The position numbers and the translations under genes are program-made. Shown here one piece after another: positions 15,848-24,307 of a stretch of 39,586 nucleotides of DNA. Every line of letters begins with the position of its first letter. The first letter of the stretch is position 1. This stretch comes from a virus: positions 1-39,586 of IMG/VR virus record IMGVR_UViG_3300045303_000111, one strand, 5' to 3'. Below the pieces are notes generated by a model that worked only from the letters and a program-made list of their open reading frames with translations, was not told the DNA's origin and made no database searches.

Positions 15848-16533
15848 TGGGTGTTGTCCTGTTGTCGGCCGAATGCCGTGGCGGCGCCGCCTGCCATCAG
15901 CCCGGCAATGCCGTATTTGCGAAGCCATTCAGACGGAAGAAACAGATTGTTTGTTTTCCCGGCCTCGTCCATGGCTTGATAAAATCGGTCTGCCTCGGCG
16001 GCCCGTTTTGGGTCGATCAGGTCGTGCTGTAGCGCATACTTAAACGCCGCTGGCCTTGGCATCCAACGGCCCACCGCGTTAATGAATCCCAATTCACTGT
16101 CAGGCAGAGATGCCATATCTGGATGTTCACGCTGGATCGCCAAATGGTCCGCACCTGTAACCACCTGATCGCCGCGTCGCATCGCCGCTGTAAGTTTCGG
16201 TATTATTGCCCCAGGCGTTCCCTTGATGCTGCCCAGCAATCCGCCCGCCAGCCCCACGTCAGCCGGCCCCAACCCCCCGGCAATCACCTGCGCCTGCTGC
16301 TTCCAGCCCTCGGGGGTGCGTTCCCCGGTGGTCGGGTCCACATACCCCTGGTCAATCTGCCGCTGCCGGTCGCGGGCGAGGAACGCCTGGTATTCGCGCG
16401 CCGTCGCATCGGCCGCATCGGCGGCGCTTGGCTGCGGCGCGATGGTATCCCGCCAATCGCCGGACGGAATGGCGAGCAAGCCTTGCGCGCCCGGCTGTTG
16501 CTGCGGATCATCGGGGAACAGCAGGCTGGCCAT
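15844..16533 (-). CDS. Unknown head-region protein
   Basis: 229 aa. The beginning (MASLLFPDDPQQQPGAQGLL) and first half are polar, then a Gly-rich segment (AQVIAGGLGPADVGLAGGLL) and a helical half (DSELGFINAVGRWMPRPAAF; EADRFYQAMDEAGKTNNLFL). It ends with a short Gly/Ala segment (GIAGLMAGGAATAFG) like that of the putative ejection proteins. Upstream genes are the 16536-17036 protein and the portal. It could be an internal head protein; no family was recognised. Confidence 0.6.
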   Translation of the reverse strand: MASLLFPDDPQQQPGAQGLLAIPSGDWRDTIAPQPSAADAADATAREYQAFLARDRQRQIDQGYVDPTTGERTPEGWKQQAQVIAGGLGPADVGLAGGLLGSIKGTPGAIIPKLTAAMRRGDQVVTGADHLAIQREHPDMASLPDSELGFINAVGRWMPRPAAFKYALQHDLIDPKRAAEADRFYQAMDEAGKTNNLFLPSEWLRKYGIAGLMAGGAATAFGRQQDNTQ

Positions 16534-16535
16534 GG

Positions 16536-17036
16536 CTAGACGATGCCCCCGCCCTCGCGGCCGTGCCAGTTATCGCCGCCGGTCGCGGCTTTGAAGTCGT
16601 CGAGCTGTTTCTTGATGCCCTGGTAGTCTTGGAAGCCCTGGAATGCGTTTGCGAGCGCGTTTGCATTCGCGCCGGGCTGTTGCGCGGCAGTGCCGCCTTG
16701 CCCCTGTGCCGCATTGCCCAGCAGCCCCGCCTGCCCGCTATAGGCCCGCGCCTGTTCCGGCGAAACGCCAATCTGGCTATAGAGCATGCCAAGCGCCTTC
16801 TGCACGTCGTCGTTGGTCAGGTTCATGCCCCCGGTTGGCGCTGTGCCTGCCCCTGCTGCGGGCTGCGGCGCCGGCTGCCCAGGCATCCAGTTCCCGTAAC
16901 CTGGGCGGGGGTTCGCCACCATCTGCGGCGGCGCGAGCGAGGCCGTGAAGTTGGGGTTCGCCACGTATTGCGAGGCGCCCATGCCCGGCGCAACCGGCTG
17001 CGTGGGATCATCCAGCCCGCCCAACAGCCCGGCCAT
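16536..17036 (-). CDS. Gly/Pro/Gln-rich head-region protein
   Basis: 166 aa, starting MAGLLGGLDDPTQPVAPGMG. Low-complexity Pro/Gly/Ala N-terminal half; the second half contains NDDVQKALGMLYSQIGVSPE and NALANAFQGFQDYQGIKKQL, both helical. The ATG at 17036 follows the 54-residue gene by one base. It is probably a minor head or ejection protein given its neighbours (portal upstream, scaffold downstream). No recognised domain. Confidence 0.6.
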   Translation of the reverse strand: MAGLLGGLDDPTQPVAPGMGASQYVANPNFTASLAPPQMVANPRPGYGNWMPGQPAPQPAAGAGTAPTGGMNLTNDDVQKALGMLYSQIGVSPEQARAYSGQAGLLGNAAQGQGGTAAQQPGANANALANAFQGFQDYQGIKKQLDDFKAATGGDNWHGREGGGIV

Positions 17037-17037
17037 G

Positions 17038-17202
17038 TCAGCGTTTCCGGGTTGGCGCGGGCGTGGTCTTGGCGGGCGTGGGCATCTTGGCCTCGCCGCG
17101 TGCCTTGCCGTGTTCGGCCTTGCCGCCTGCGCCGGGTTTGTTGCCGCCCTTCTGCGAGGAAACGCCAGTCCCGGTGTAATGCGGTGTCTGCTTGTTCGCC
17201 AT
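17038..17202 (-). CDS. 54-residue basic Gly/Lys-rich protein
   Basis: Encodes MANKQTPHYTGTGVSSQKGG followed by a Lys/Gly/Pro-rich stretch ending TPAPTRKR. It is strongly basic and likely disordered, a composition seen in DNA-associated or portal-region small proteins. Its ATG lies 5 bases after the previous TAG and its TGA is one base from the next ATG, so it fits the tiling. Function unknown. Confidence 0.6.
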   Translation of the reverse strand: MANKQTPHYTGTGVSSQKGGNKPGAGGKAEHGKARGEAKMPTPAKTTPAPTRKR

Positions 17203-17207
17203 GTTCC

Positions 17208-17465
17208 CTACTCCATTGCTCTTGCCAGTTTGTCCGCCGCCTTGTCGGCTTCGGGGGCGTCGGCGTCGGCCTGTAGCTCGCCGCGAATGCGGCTGATGGC
17301 CAGGACCAACTGTCGGTTCGCCTCGCGCGCGGGTTCGTCTTCCAGGAACACCGCCTTCTCGGCCGCGTCCTCCACGATCCGGCTGAGAATGCGGACGAAG
17401 TGCTCATCGGCCAGCATCCGCTTTGCCGCCTCGGCCTGGATCATCTGTTCAGCGGTCAGGGTCAC
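17208..17465 (-). CDS. Small helical protein after the portal
   Basis: 85 aa, GTG start at 17465 overlapping the portal stop (GTGA). All helical: AEQMIQAEAAKRMLADEHFV, RILSRIVEDAAEKAVFLEDE, then NRQLVLAISRIRGELQADAD. It is acidic and coiled-coil-like. Coupling to the portal gene suggests a role in portal or head assembly. No family was recognised. Confidence 0.65.
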   Translation of the reverse strand: MTLTAEQMIQAEAAKRMLADEHFVRILSRIVEDAAEKAVFLEDEPAREANRQLVLAISRIRGELQADADAPEADKAADKLARAME

Positions 17466-20221
17466 TGCGGCGGTGCTCCCCCAGGCTGCGGCAGCGGCGG
17501 CCCGCCTGGCGCATTGAGCGGGAAGCCCGCCGCGCGCTGCGTCAGTTGCCCGTAGGCGCTAGGCATCCGCCCGGTCGCCAGCGCGTTGCGCGCCATCGCG
17601 GCCACGGCTGGATCAGGGCCCGGCGGTGGACCGGCTGCGCGCGGCGGCATTTGCGGCGCCATGGGTGGGCGTGGACCCGCCATCCCAGGCGGCATCATCG
17701 GCGGGCCCGGTGGCGGCGGCTTGGGCTGCTGCTGCTGGCCGATCGCCGGAGGCGCAGCCGAGGTCGGCGGCGGCAGATCCCCCAGCAGGTTGATGGTCGG
17801 CACGTCGCGCTTCATCGCGTCCTGGAACTCGGTCAATGCCGGCGCGGGTGTGCCGAACTGCGCCGCCGCCACCCACGTTTTCGACCACGCATCCAGCGCC
17901 GCCTTGTCGCGCTCGCGGTCATCCTCCAGCAACAGGCTTGCCCGTTTCGTCTGCTGCTCGGCCCGGTCGTTCTCCACATCCGCCGCGGTCTTTTCCTTCT
18001 GCACCTCGGCCAGCAGCATATCCGCGTTCGGCTGCGGCTGTTGGGGCGGCGGCTGGAAGCCGGGCGGCAGGGCTTTGAAGTAGCTGGTCACATCGGCAAT
18101 CCCCACCGTCTCCAGCATCCGCGCCAGCGTCGTGCGGTATTCCTGTATCCCCGCCAGCGGGTTGTCCTGCCCGCCGATCGCCATGATCTGCTCCTGCTTC
18201 TGGGCAATGGAGCCGAGCATCGCCAGGCGCTCCTGCGGCATGCCCTTGCCGCCCACGTTGACGCTCGCTTCCCACATGGTTGCCAGCGCCCGCGGGTCGA
18301 TCGCGATCCACTCCCCACGAATGCGAACGACGTTTGGTCTGTCCTGTTGTCTGGCCATCATTTTCAACAGCCCCAGATACAGCGGTGCCAGCCCAGTCTC
18401 GGCCAATGTCCGCGCCACCATGTCGAGGCGATCCTGCGCGGCGCTGGACTGTTGGCTCACCGCGATGGGCGCGGTGGATTGCAGCTCGTCCACCGTCAGC
18501 CCGGCGCTGGCCTTGGTGATCCCCGTCCTGCTCTCCCGAATGCTCTCCAGCACGGCCAGCACGGGCAGCGCCTCCTTGCCCGCAAAGGGCTTGATGAGCT
18601 CCGTCACCGCGCCCTGCTGGGCCACGCGGATGATCGATCCAATGGCCGTTTGCCTAACATCGGCCATATTGGCCTGCCCAACGACCATCGTCGTCCGCGG
18701 GAACATGCTCTGCCCCAGGCTATCCAGCACCGCCCGCATGACCCGCGACTCAATCCGTTGCAGGTCCATCACCATGTCGGCCTGCGAGCTGCCGATGATC
18801 CTGCCCGGCTCCCGATACGGCGTGAAACACGCCAGCGGAATCTCGTCCACCCGGTCCCACTGCACCAAGGTCTGGGCATCCCCCAGCATATGCACATGGA
18901 TCAGTTCCGCCCGGTTATCCCCGTCCGTGTCGGTGCGTATCCAGCCCTCGGCATAGCGCACGATCGCCATGCTGCGATCATTCGGCGGCGCGCTCTTGAT
19001 GTTGTAGCCCTGCGCCTGGTTGCGCGCGATCGTCTCGCGCCGCTGCTGGGGCCGCATCATGGCGTCCTGATGCGCCAGCACCTTGTCCTCGGGCAATCCC
19101 ATCTCGATCAGCTCGGAGGCGGTCACATCCCGCACATGGAAGATCGCCCGCGCATCCTCCACGGTGTTCGCATCCGCCACCACCCACACACACTCGGGCG
19201 GGATCGCCTCGACCAGCGGCCACGCCTGCTGGGTGCTGCGAGTGATGGTGGCGCTCCAATACTCGGCACTGCCGCCCTGGCTGAGATACATCTTGCCGTT
19301 GGGCGTCTTTGAGAATGCGTCCAGTTCGCTCTTGAGCATCGGGCGCCGCACAATCCGCTGCGCCTCAATGCCGGGCTCGGATAGGAGGAGCTGCAACTGG
19401 GGCAGCAACAGCCCCTCACAGACCTCGGTGCGCAACTCCCGCCGCGCCCCCCAGTGCCAGCGCACCCACCCCGCCTTGCGGGTGAGCGCGTCCAGTAGGC
19501 AATCATGCAGCACCTGCCAGCCCTTGTTCGCCGTGAACAATGCCCACCGGCAATAGTCCGTCGCCTGGCGGGCCAGCGTCGTGGCCAGCTTGTCATCCCC
19601 GGTGATCTCAGACGATATCGGCTCAAACGACACCGGATCTTCAACGGCGGTAAAGAGGCGTAAGAGCGATGGCAGCGTCTGCCGGATGGTGTCGCGCACC
19701 ACCGTCATAACAATTTGGGACCGCCCGCTGGCCTCATCGCCGAACGGACGCCCGGCGTAGTATTGGCTGGCCGTTATCCGCTCCCGGCTCAGATACGTGT
19801 CATAATTCTGTGCAATCTTGAAATAGTAGCGGGCCGTCTCCGCTATCTCGGCATCCGTCTTGCCCAGCCGCTCAAAGATGATCTCCTGCTGCCACGCCGC
19901 ACCCTCGGGCTTGACCGCCGGGCGCAATCCAGCCGCATACCGCCGCAGGGCGAGCGGCAGTTGATCGTCAGCGTCCTCGGGTGGGCTGTCATCCTTGGGC
20001 GGATGCAGAAACATCTGCACCTGCTCCTGGCCCAGCGTCATCGGCTGCGGCCGCATGCCGGGCGGGATCAACCCCTGGATCGGCGGCATGGGAGGAGGGA
20101 ACGACTGGTTGGTCTGGGCCAATAGCCCGCCGGCCATGGGCATCTGCGGTGGTGCGCCCATCATCCCCGGCGGTGGTCCCATCGGTGGCATCCCAGGCGG
20201 TAGCCCGTTCATGCCGCTCAT
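17462..20221 (-). CDS. Portal protein (SU10/P22-like, large)
   Basis: 919 aa. Pro/Met-rich N-terminal tail of about 70 residues, then the portal core: FERLGKTDAEIAETARYYFK, ITASQYYAGRPFGDEASGRS, VMTVVRDTIRQTLPSLLRLF, LLDALTRKAGWVRWHWGARR, and the clip/crown-like helical segment QSSAAQDRLDMVARTLAETG. The C-terminus is again Pro-rich. Length and motifs match the large portal proteins paired with DUF5309 capsids. It forms the dodecameric DNA channel at one head vertex and binds terminase. It overlaps terminase (ATGA) and the small helical protein (GTGA). Confidence 0.85.
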   Translation of the reverse strand: MSGMNGLPPGMPPMGPPPGMMGAPPQMPMAGGLLAQTNQSFPPPMPPIQGLIPPGMRPQPMTLGQEQVQMFLHPPKDDSPPEDADDQLPLALRRYAAGLRPAVKPEGAAWQQEIIFERLGKTDAEIAETARYYFKIAQNYDTYLSRERITASQYYAGRPFGDEASGRSQIVMTVVRDTIRQTLPSLLRLFTAVEDPVSFEPISSEITGDDKLATTLARQATDYCRWALFTANKGWQVLHDCLLDALTRKAGWVRWHWGARRELRTEVCEGLLLPQLQLLLSEPGIEAQRIVRRPMLKSELDAFSKTPNGKMYLSQGGSAEYWSATITRSTQQAWPLVEAIPPECVWVVADANTVEDARAIFHVRDVTASELIEMGLPEDKVLAHQDAMMRPQQRRETIARNQAQGYNIKSAPPNDRSMAIVRYAEGWIRTDTDGDNRAELIHVHMLGDAQTLVQWDRVDEIPLACFTPYREPGRIIGSSQADMVMDLQRIESRVMRAVLDSLGQSMFPRTTMVVGQANMADVRQTAIGSIIRVAQQGAVTELIKPFAGKEALPVLAVLESIRESRTGITKASAGLTVDELQSTAPIAVSQQSSAAQDRLDMVARTLAETGLAPLYLGLLKMMARQQDRPNVVRIRGEWIAIDPRALATMWEASVNVGGKGMPQERLAMLGSIAQKQEQIMAIGGQDNPLAGIQEYRTTLARMLETVGIADVTSYFKALPPGFQPPPQQPQPNADMLLAEVQKEKTAADVENDRAEQQTKRASLLLEDDRERDKAALDAWSKTWVAAAQFGTPAPALTEFQDAMKRDVPTINLLGDLPPPTSAAPPAIGQQQQPKPPPPGPPMMPPGMAGPRPPMAPQMPPRAAGPPPGPDPAVAAMARNALATGRMPSAYGQLTQRAAGFPLNAPGGPPLPQPGGAPPQ

Positions 20222-21672
20222 ACATAGTCCCCCGCTGTAAGGTCCATGCGGACAGGGTTGCTGTCGTGCAGCCCCGAGGTCATGCCGCTGGCAATGCCAA
20301 GCCCCTGTTCCGCAAACGTGTGTATGAGGGCGTCGGCGCTGTCCGGGCTGGCCAGGCTGCGCGCCCGCATGGAATTCTTTGATTCCACCTGCAACCGACC
20401 ATCGCTCAGGAACGCATAGCGCGGCGCCACCAGGTCATCCCGCAACTGATCATCCCGCGGCAGCCGCACCGCACGGCTCTCCAGCCACTCCCGCGTGCGG
20501 ATCCATAGCTCATCGCGCAGCCGGGCAAACCGCCCCGTGGTGCTCGCAGCTTCCCCCACATTCACCCCCAGCACCGGCAGGTTCTGCTCATGAAGGCGGT
20601 CCACCACCCCCGCGCCAATGCCGATAACATCGATCACGATCAGCGCAGGCCGGCTGGTCAATGCGCTGTCGTATTCAGCCTTCAGCGCACCCGCCAACTG
20701 CATCGTGTCGAACTGGCGCCAGCGCCGCGGCATCTCGGTCACCACATTCCCGCGTCGCTTGATGAGCACGGACGCATCGCTGCCGAACCGCGCCACATCG
20801 ACGCCCCATATCTCCACCGCAGTCGGGTCCAGCGCCACGTCCCGCCGCATGGCATCGTCAACCAATGACGCCGGGATCACCGTATCCGCATCGGCCACCG
20901 GGAACTCACCCAGCACCCGGATGCGATACGCATTGCTGTCCAGGCCATAGCGCGTGGCAATCTCAGTCACGAACGCGGGCGCCACGCGGGGGCTATCCGC
21001 GCTGCTCACCTTCATGGTGAACCAGCGATCCCGCTCCATCATGTGCGCCCGCCAGAAGAAGCCGCTGCTGCGCGTGGGGTTTCCGATGAGCAGGGTGACA
21101 GCACCCGTGCTGCTCATGCTGCCGCCCGCAGCCTCATATACCGCCTCGTCAATGCCAGAGGCTTCGTCAGCGACAAGCAGAATGTGGTCACTGTGCAGGC
21201 CGGCCATGGCCTCGGGCTTATCCGGCCTGCTCGTCCGTGCGGTTATGAAGCACTCATCGTTGCCCTTGAGCGTGATGTGGTCCGAGGTGATGTTCCACAG
21301 GTCGCGCCAGGCTGACGGCAACAGGTTGAACCACTTCACGGTCTCGGGCCACAGGGCGTCGAACAATTGCGGTGCGGTCGGGGCTGTGACTGCGATCTTG
21401 AACGGTGTCCGGGTGTTGGCGAACCACAGCATTGCCCAGGCCGCGAGCGCAGTCTTGCCGACGCCATGGCCGCTGCGGATGGCAACACGGGTGTGCCCAC
21501 GCGCTATCGCCCGCAACGCCTCGATCTGCCACGGGTCAGGCTCCGCATGCAGCACCTCGCGAACGAACCCAATGGGCGCGCGGACGTAGCGCGTTGCTGC
21601 GGTGAGGAACGGGTTGGGCGATGCGGCAATGGCCTGCGCCCAGTCGCGCGGGGCGGTCTCGGTCTCGCTCAT
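20218..21672 (-). CDS. terL: Terminase large subunit
   Basis: 484 aa. ATPase half: Walker A GHGVGKT (residues 68-74), Walker B LLVADEASGID with catalytic Asp169-Glu170, and a TAPTAPQ motif near 97. Nuclease half: RNase H-like VDVARFGSD (Asp292) and IVIDVIGIGAG (Asp347), the usual acidic residues of the DNA-cutting domain. It uses ATP to pump DNA into the procapsid through the portal and cuts the concatemer. It starts with ATG at 21672 overlapping the methyltransferase stop. The likely small-subunit partner is the DUF5681 protein at 23169-23579, separated from it by a methyltransferase gene. Confidence 0.93.
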   Translation of the reverse strand: MSETETAPRDWAQAIAASPNPFLTAATRYVRAPIGFVREVLHAEPDPWQIEALRAIARGHTRVAIRSGHGVGKTALAAWAMLWFANTRTPFKIAVTAPTAPQLFDALWPETVKWFNLLPSAWRDLWNITSDHITLKGNDECFITARTSRPDKPEAMAGLHSDHILLVADEASGIDEAVYEAAGGSMSSTGAVTLLIGNPTRSSGFFWRAHMMERDRWFTMKVSSADSPRVAPAFVTEIATRYGLDSNAYRIRVLGEFPVADADTVIPASLVDDAMRRDVALDPTAVEIWGVDVARFGSDASVLIKRRGNVVTEMPRRWRQFDTMQLAGALKAEYDSALTSRPALIVIDVIGIGAGVVDRLHEQNLPVLGVNVGEAASTTGRFARLRDELWIRTREWLESRAVRLPRDDQLRDDLVAPRYAFLSDGRLQVESKNSMRARSLASPDSADALIHTFAEQGLGIASGMTSGLHDSNPVRMDLTAGDYV

Positions 21673-23042
21673 GTGCCGTGGCCCGCGAATAGGTCCGCCA
21701 TGTGCGTGTCAGCGGGATCCTCGGCCGGCGGCCATGACGTGAACAGCGGCGCGTCGGCCACGCAGCGCGCCATGGCCAGCTCGGTATATGCCGGGTTCAG
21801 CTCTATCCCGATGGCGTTGCGTTGCAGCCGGTCGGCGACCAGCAGCGTGGTGCCGGCGCCCGCGAACGGGTCGAGGACGGTGCATGGCACGACCGGGGCA
21901 TCGCAGCGGCAGCCCGGCGCCCAGCCGGTGGTGGTGGCAGTGGGCGGTTCCAGCATGGTGCCGCTGCTTCGCGTCCTGCCCATCGAGTGCGTGCGCTCGC
22001 TGCGGTCAATGACCATAGCCGTGCGTTCCGTCTGCCGCCCCCACGGCGCCCCGCACTGGCCGCAGCATCCCCTGTCCGATGTGCCCGCCTTGATGCAGCG
22101 TTCGGCGAGGGCGGGCGGAAACGTGGCGAAATGCGCGGCGCTGTATGCGTGCGTGGCAAGCGTCCAGACGTTGCGGAGGTTGCGCCCAGACGATGGATCG
22201 CCGCCGCTTACGGTGGCCGATGGCGTATTGCCGGGACTGCCGCCAGCACGCCGCAGAACGCCATTGGCATTGCTCCACTCACGCCGCCCGTATTCCGCCT
22301 CTTCCCGCACAGCATCCGCATCGTAATAATACGTCGCGCGCTTGGTGAGCAGGAACACATGCTCATGGGCGCTGGTGGGGCGATCTGTGACGCTCTCGGG
22401 CATCGGGTTGGGCTTGTGCCAGATGATGTCCGAGCGCAGCCACCAGCCGTCCGCCTGGAGGGCGAGCGCCAGCCGCGCCGGCATCATCAGTAGATCCTTG
22501 GGCTTGTAGCCTGGGGCGGAACACTTGGCTTGCAACAGCGTGCCTCTGGCCGCTTCCAGCTTCGTCTTGCCGCCATCCACAAAGCCATGCCCGCCGTCGC
22601 GCTTCTCGCCACCGCCGTTCCAGTAGCTATCCCCCATGTTGACCCAGCATGTGCCGTCGTCGCGCAGCACGCGGCGGACCTCGCGGAACACGGCGACCAT
22701 GGTGGCCAGGTATTCGTCCGGCGTGGCCTCTAGCCCGATCTGGCGGTCGATGCGCGTGGCGCCGCATGAGCAGACGCGCCCTGTGGCATCGCCCTGGTTC
22801 ACATAGCGCCCGCTGTTGCGGAAGGCGTTGCCATCAGCGTTGCGCTCGCCCACGTCGGCGCTGTGCCCGTGGTTCTTGCGGCCCGAGTGATCGCACCCCG
22901 CATCGCCGCCTTCCCACTGCGCGGTGCCGTAATCCCGCAGGCCGTAGTATGGCGGCGAGGTCACCACGCACTGGACGCTGGCGGCGGGCAACGTGCCCAG
23001 CACGTCGCGGCAGTCGCCTGGCATGATGCGGATGCCGCTCAT
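21669..23042 (-). CDS. DNA methyltransferase (beta-type N4C/N6A), larger paralogue
   Basis: 457 aa. Motif IV TSPPYYG at residues 28-34 comes before the SAM-binding DPFAGAGTT at about 391-399, the order of beta-class amino-methyltransferases; TSPPY fits N4-cytosine or N6-adenine transfer. It carries cysteine-rich insertions (CSCGATR; CCGQCGAPWG; CRCDA) that may bind zinc. Large blocks match the second methyltransferase at 25601-26527 (for example KPNPMPESVTDRPTSAHEHV), so the two are paralogues. No restriction enzyme is adjacent, so it is probably protective or regulatory. The residues after about 440 (THMADLFAGHGT) are a short extension. Confidence 0.88.
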   Translation of the reverse strand: MSGIRIMPGDCRDVLGTLPAASVQCVVTSPPYYGLRDYGTAQWEGGDAGCDHSGRKNHGHSADVGERNADGNAFRNSGRYVNQGDATGRVCSCGATRIDRQIGLEATPDEYLATMVAVFREVRRVLRDDGTCWVNMGDSYWNGGGEKRDGGHGFVDGGKTKLEAARGTLLQAKCSAPGYKPKDLLMMPARLALALQADGWWLRSDIIWHKPNPMPESVTDRPTSAHEHVFLLTKRATYYYDADAVREEAEYGRREWSNANGVLRRAGGSPGNTPSATVSGGDPSSGRNLRNVWTLATHAYSAAHFATFPPALAERCIKAGTSDRGCCGQCGAPWGRQTERTAMVIDRSERTHSMGRTRSSGTMLEPPTATTTGWAPGCRCDAPVVPCTVLDPFAGAGTTLLVADRLQRNAIGIELNPAYTELAMARCVADAPLFTSWPPAEDPADTHMADLFAGHGT

Positions 23043-23167
23043 CTGCGTTTGGCGTTCGGGGTGGACGCCATTGCGAGCGTGTAAGCCGTTGATGTATCAG
23101 CGTTCCATGCGCTCGCTGCTGTCCCGTTCCCACGCCAGAGCCCACATTGTGCATGAACTCGGCCCAT
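23039..23167 (-). CDS. Possible 42-residue protein between DUF5681 gene and methyltransferase
   Basis: Frame MGRVHAQCGLWRGNGTAASA followed by WNADTSTAYTLAMASTPNAK and RR. The ATG is one base after the upstream TGA and its own TGA overlaps the methyltransferase ATG (ATGA), the same tiling used throughout this operon. The ribosome binding site is weak (GAGCGA). An alternative frame beginning MKWAEFMHN from the same spot runs into the methyltransferase gene and is less likely. No family was recognised. Confidence 0.45.
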   Translation of the reverse strand: MGRVHAQCGLWRGNGTAASAWNADTSTAYTLAMASTPNAKRR

Positions 23168-23168
23168 T

Positions 23169-23579
23169 TCATTCGCTCGGCGGCGGCGCGTTCAGATCGA
23201 ATGCGGCTTGACCGTTCGTGTCGCCTTCGTGTTGTATCGTTGGCGGAAGCGGTTGTTCGGCGCGCTCGGCGAGGAGCTGTTTGCCGACGAACTGCGTTGC
23301 GAGAAGATGCAATGAGATCGGCGAGTTGCCATCGGGAGTTGCTAGTGTCTGTAAGGGTTTTCCCCAACCGCGATCGAGGATGATGCTGGCTGCCGAGACG
23401 CGAGCGCCAGCGGGTTCCTTCTCGTTCTGCATGATCCTGGCGAGCGTATTCATGGCGACGGGCGTGAGGTTTCGCGCCAGTGCGATGACATCGACGGATG
23501 GCTTTGGCCTTCCGCGAGGATTGCCAGTCTGTCCGGGCTTCCAGGGAGAGAGATGTTGAACGCCCAAGTGCTTTACCAA
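23169..23579 (-). CDS. DUF5681-like protein, candidate terminase small subunit
   Basis: 136 aa with a TTG start at 23579 (another TTG, at 23567, is equally possible). WKPGQTGNPRGRPKPSVDVI is the DUF5681 signature, followed by helices (ALARNLTPVAMNTLARIMQN; AGARVSAASIILDRGWGKPL) ending in the common ILDRGWGKP. Proteins with this domain are found beside terminase large subunits and are taken as DNA-recognition small subunits. Residues about 95-136 are variable and disordered. Preceded by a 128-bp gene-free region with a DnaA box and tandem 13-mers. Confidence 0.7.
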   Translation of the reverse strand: MVKHLGVQHLSPWKPGQTGNPRGRPKPSVDVIALARNLTPVAMNTLARIMQNEKEPAGARVSAASIILDRGWGKPLQTLATPDGNSPISLHLLATQFVGKQLLAERAEQPLPPTIQHEGDTNGQAAFDLNAPPPSE

Positions 23580-23612
23580 CTGTTAAGCGATTCGTGTTGC
23601 GCGGCCTTTTAT

Positions 23613-23635
23613 ATGTGATTCAACGGCTTGGCAAA
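23613..23635 (-). promoter_or_regulatory. Possible promoter for the terminase/head operon
   Basis: On the minus strand a TTGCCA followed after about 15 bases by TATAAA lies in the spacer between GcrA and the DUF5681 gene. The spacing is shorter than ideal. It is the best candidate in the 128-bp gap for a promoter that reads DUF5681, methyltransferase, terminase and portal. Confidence 0.3.
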
Positions 23636-23637
23636 AC

Positions 23638-23646
23638 TTATCCACA
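23638..23646 (+). promoter_or_regulatory. Perfect DnaA box (TTATCCACA)
   Basis: Exact match to the strong bacterial DnaA box, in the gene-free stretch 23580-23707. Twenty-five bases further on is an array of three 13-mers with a GATTTAG core. It may be part of a second origin-like element or a DnaA-controlled promoter for the packaging operon. Confidence 0.6.
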
Positions 23647-23671
23647 GGCCATCTGCGGCAATCAACGCGGT

Positions 23672-23710
23672 GCGGCGATTTAGTGCGGTGATTTAGCGCG
23701 GCGATTATCA
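23672..23710 (+). repeat. Three tandem 13-mers with GATTTAG core
   Basis: GCGGCGATTTAGT, GCGGTGATTTAGC, GCGGCGATTATCA run head to tail; the last overlaps the GcrA stop codon. Next to a perfect DnaA box the arrangement recalls the AT-containing 13-mer row of bacterial origins, but could equally be operator repeats. Nothing else is seen in the 128-bp spacer apart from the promoter-like TATAAA. Confidence 0.6.
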
Positions 23711-24307
23711 TCGGGATTGCAACCAATGCGGGACATAGACGCGGTTGTCGTTTGCGGAGTTTGTGTTACGGAAATTGATGTATGCGATGCGGCAATGACC
23801 GTAGCAGTAAGGCTTGGTTGGTTCGGTCTCATTGAGGCAGAATCGGAAGCCTGGGCGCTTTGGATGTCCGATGGGCCATTGGCAATCGCGTGGTGCGCCG
23901 ACGGTATCTATCCAGTTTTTGAGACGCGCTGACATGGCCTCCACAGCCTCGACGTTGCCCGCTGGCGGCGTTTCCGGCTCGGTTGGGTGTTTCCCCTGCC
24001 CCGATGCCACAGGCGCCTCTGCGGCCATCCTAGCGGCTGCAATGGTGCTGTTGAGGCGAGCCACGGCCCTCGCCAGTGCATTGGCGCGCTCGGTTGCGGT
24101 TTTGAGGCGTTGCTCTGGGTTTGGGATTGGCGATGGTCGTTTGGGCAACTCCAGCCGGTGAGCGCGGCCGAGGACGGAGCCTTTGGAGCACGCCATGCGT
24201 TTGCCGATGGCGACGGATGACAACCCCTCGTTCCACAGCTCGGCGAGGCGTTCGTCATCTGCCGGTTGCCAGACGTGGGCGGCGGGTCGGATGGCGTGTG
24301 CGCTCAT
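23708..24307 (-). CDS. gcrA: GcrA-like transcription regulator
   Basis: 199 aa from the ATG at 24307 (ATGA overlap with the HNH gene). N-terminal HTH-type part: DDERLAELWNEGLSSVAIGK then RMACSKGSVLGRAHRLELPK, the GcrA DNA-binding helices. A disordered Ala/Pro linker follows, then the C-terminal GcrA block CQWPIGHPKRPGFRFC ... KPYCYGHCRIAYIN with conserved Cys and His. In alphaproteobacteria GcrA binds the sigma70 holoenzyme and activates promoters with N6-methylated GANTC made by CcrM. A phage copy could redirect host RNA polymerase to methylated phage or host promoters. Two phage methyltransferases flank it in the same operon. Confidence 0.85.
   Translation of the reverse strand: MSAHAIRPAAHVWQPADDERLAELWNEGLSSVAIGKRMACSKGSVLGRAHRLELPKRPSPIPNPEQRLKTATERANALARAVARLNSTIAAARMAAEAPVASGQGKHPTEPETPPAGNVEAVEAMSARLKNWIDTVGAPRDCQWPIGHPKRPGFRFCLNETEPTKPYCYGHCRIAYINFRNTNSANDNRVYVPHWLQSR

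Noticed and set aside
17423-19312. 629-codon plus-strand open frame opposite the portal gene
   Set aside because: Arg/His/Gln-rich shadow of a GC-rich gene; no ribosome site and no recognisable domain, while the minus frame is a clear portal protein.
22834-23367. Minus-strand frame MKWAEFMHN... overlapping the methyltransferase
   Set aside because: It runs deep into the methyltransferase gene in another frame; a shorter frame (23039-23167) fits the operon tiling better.
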